Source: an uncultured Collinsella sp. (GTDB taxonomy: Bacteria; Actinomycetota; Coriobacteriia; Coriobacteriales; Coriobacteriaceae). Taken from it: DNA of 7,589 nt. Positions 6,862 to 7,589 of the stretch are shown piece after piece. Both the position numbers and the translations under genes were made by a program. Within the stretch, counting starts at the first letter, position 1. Each line of letters starts with the position of its first letter. The notes below the pieces were generated by a model, which saw only the letters and a list, made by a program, of their open reading frames with translations, did not search any database and was not told where the DNA came from. Location of the stretch: contig CABQMC010000074.1 in the NCBI GenBank assembly GCA_902465115.1, positions 1 to 7,589 of the forward strand, in the 5' to 3' direction.

Positions 6862-6959
6862 GCGCCTGCCAGAGCGAGCAAGGTGCCTTGAAAGAGGAGG
6901 GCATTGACCTGGCGGTCATGTCCGACGATTGAAAGGCAGATTGCCGCTCTGGCGGGCGC
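6862..6959 (+). ncRNA. Unassigned structured element: 15-bp stem enclosing three hairpins
   Basis: The left arm GCGCCTGCCAGAGCG (6862-6876) pairs with CGCTCTGGCGGGCGC (6945-6959) along all 15 positions, with a single wobble. That wobble is G-U if the plus strand is transcribed but A-C if the minus strand is, so a plus-strand RNA is favoured. Inside lie three small hairpins: CAAGG/CCTTG (6879-6890), TGACC-TGGC-GGTCA (6905-6918), and GGCA-GAT-TGCC (6935-6945, sharing its last base with the outer stem). The result is a cloverleaf-like multibranch fold with a purine-rich single strand, GAAAGAGGAGGG (6890-6901), between the first two. No tRNA, SRP RNA, tmRNA or terminator signature is present, and there is no U-run. 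No good promoter was found on either strand. It could be a small RNA, a 3'-UTR structure or a dispersed genomic repeat. The identity is unknown. Confidence 0.35.
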
Positions 6960-6967
6960 GCAGCGAC

Positions 6968-7589
6968 CTAGTTCTGAGAGAAGAACGGGAATTGTCGGGG
7001 ATCAACCGGCGGATGCGGCATCGGGCCACCCTGGGGACTACCTTGCGAGCCGCCCTGACCGCCCATCATCTTATCGATGGCGTCCTGAACCTCGCCCTCG
7101 AACTTTTTCATTCCCTCGTGTAAACGACGCTGACCGTCTTCAGAGCGCAGCTCCTCCATTTGTTCGGGCGAAATACCCAGTAGCTCGCCCAGCACGCCCA
7201 TCATCTCGTTTCGCACGCGCTCGCTCGTGTCCTCGTCAGCAAAGCGGCGCACCTCGGCGCGCGCCAGCGAATCGACCGTCATGCGCTCCTTGCCGCTGAG
7301 TCCCAGATCGGACCACGCAAGCATGTAGGGCCAGGAGCGCTCAACAAACGAACGTGCCGAGACGATCGGAGCCGTCGGCAGCATGCGGCGAGCAGCCTCG
7401 CCCTGGCGCACGAGCATCAGCAGCAGCGAGCAGGCCTCAGGCTTGCCAGCGGTCATCGGGATGTCGTCGAAAGATCGATTGCGGTCCACGTGCGCCTCGA
7501 GCGCGCCATCGACCTCACCCGGCTCAAGCCCGCCGAGCAGCTGTGCCGCGCGGTCGAGCATATCGACCGGGCCGTCGAGCGTCGAGAGC
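6968..7589 (-). CDS. Unrecognised helical protein, C-terminal part (runs off right edge)
   Basis: An open frame enters from the right edge and ends at TAG 6970-6968, giving about 207 visible codons. An ATG at 7561 exists but has no ribosome binding site and the frame stays open upstream (LSTLDGPVD), so the true start is probably outside the window. The visible part is predicted to be mostly alpha-helical and is soluble in character: no membrane segment or signal peptide. A charged stretch, FADEDTSERVRNEMMGVLGELLGISPEQMEELRSEDG, is followed by another amphipathic helix (MKKFEGEVQDAIDKMMG). The last 30 or so residues are a Gly/Gln/Pro-rich low-complexity tail ending in PRQFPFFSQN. I do not recognise the family and see no catalytic motif. 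It lies upstream of ruvC on the same strand, but the ruvCAB operon has its own promoter, and the structured element lies between them, so no functional link is implied. Confidence 0.75.
   Translation of the reverse strand, partial: LSTLDGPVDMLDRAAQLLGGLEPGEVDGALEAHVDRNRSFDDIPMTAGKPEACSLLLMLVRQGEAARRMLPTAPIVSARSFVERSWPYMLAWSDLGLSGKERMTVDSLARAEVRRFADEDTSERVRNEMMGVLGELLGISPEQMEELRSEDGQRRLHEGMKKFEGEVQDAIDKMMGGQGGSQGSPQGGPMPHPPVDPRQFPFFSQN

Noticed and set aside
6862..6959. The structured element as a rho-independent terminator of the hypothetical gene
   Set aside because: The arms are 68 nt apart and there is no U-run after either arm on either strand.
6862..6959. The structured element as a tRNA
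   Set aside because: The outer stem is far too long (15 bp), and the T-arm GTTC sequence, the anticodon loop and the CCA-end context are absent.
6971..6986. GTTCT-N6-AGAAC inverted repeat just inside the 3' end of the hypothetical gene
   Set aside because: The half-sites are in the wrong order for LexA, the stem is 5 bp with no U-run, and it lies in coding sequence.
6904..7299. Plus-strand open frame running through the structured element into the hypothetical gene
   Set aside because: Most of it lies opposite the minus-strand gene, it starts at a TTG inside a hairpin, and its Arg/Pro/Ser-rich translation is typical of an antisense shadow.

Overview
The window is a high-GC chromosomal segment that most resembles Coriobacteriia (Actinomycetota), with Collinsella or a near relative as the best guess. 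That guess rests on base composition, on the ruvC-ruvA-ruvB order with an actinobacterial/Gram-positive-type LexA box in front of it, on strong AAGGAGG-type ribosome binding sites, and on the style of the PASTA-like membrane protein. No rRNA or other taxonomic marker is present. No plasmid, phage, transposon or CRISPR signature was seen.

Layout, left to right. (1) Positions 1-126, minus: the first 42 codons of a zinc-ribbon protein that runs off the left edge. (2) Positions 127-344: a divergent intergenic region with a perfect 19-bp inverted repeat close to the zinc-ribbon start. (3) Positions 345-1521, plus: a cation diffusion facilitator (CDF) metal-efflux gene with one frameshift right at its HDYGPGR-type motif, so that the membrane domain is intact but the cytoplasmic domain is out of frame. 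(4) Positions 1534-2523, minus: a single-pass membrane protein with a long disordered N-terminus, a PASTA-like external domain and a C-terminal tandem heptad repeat. Its stop lies only 12 bp from that of the CDF gene. (5) Positions 2642-2679: an intrinsic terminator for the next gene. (6) Positions 2705-4372, minus: fhs, formate-tetrahydrofolate ligase, alone between its own promoter-like element and terminator. (7) Positions 4517-6725, minus: ruvC-ruvA-ruvB, the complete Holliday-junction migration and resolution set, with TGATG overlaps at both junctions. (8) Positions 6781-6800: a LexA box abutting a -10-like element upstream of ruvC. (9) Positions 6862-6959: a non-coding, strongly self-complementary element with a 15-bp outer stem enclosing three small hairpins. 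(10) Positions 6968-7589, minus: the C-terminal part of an unrecognised, mainly helical protein that begins beyond the right edge.

How they work together: RuvA and RuvB form the branch-migration motor and RuvC cuts the junction. Their tight overlaps imply co-translation from one mRNA, and the LexA site implies induction by DNA damage. fhs supplies 10-formyl-tetrahydrofolate to one-carbon metabolism and appears to be transcribed separately. The other genes have no evident functional link to these. The points most worth a second look are the structured element at 6862-6959, the LexA site, the CDF frameshift, and the membrane protein with repeated T-x-V-M motifs.
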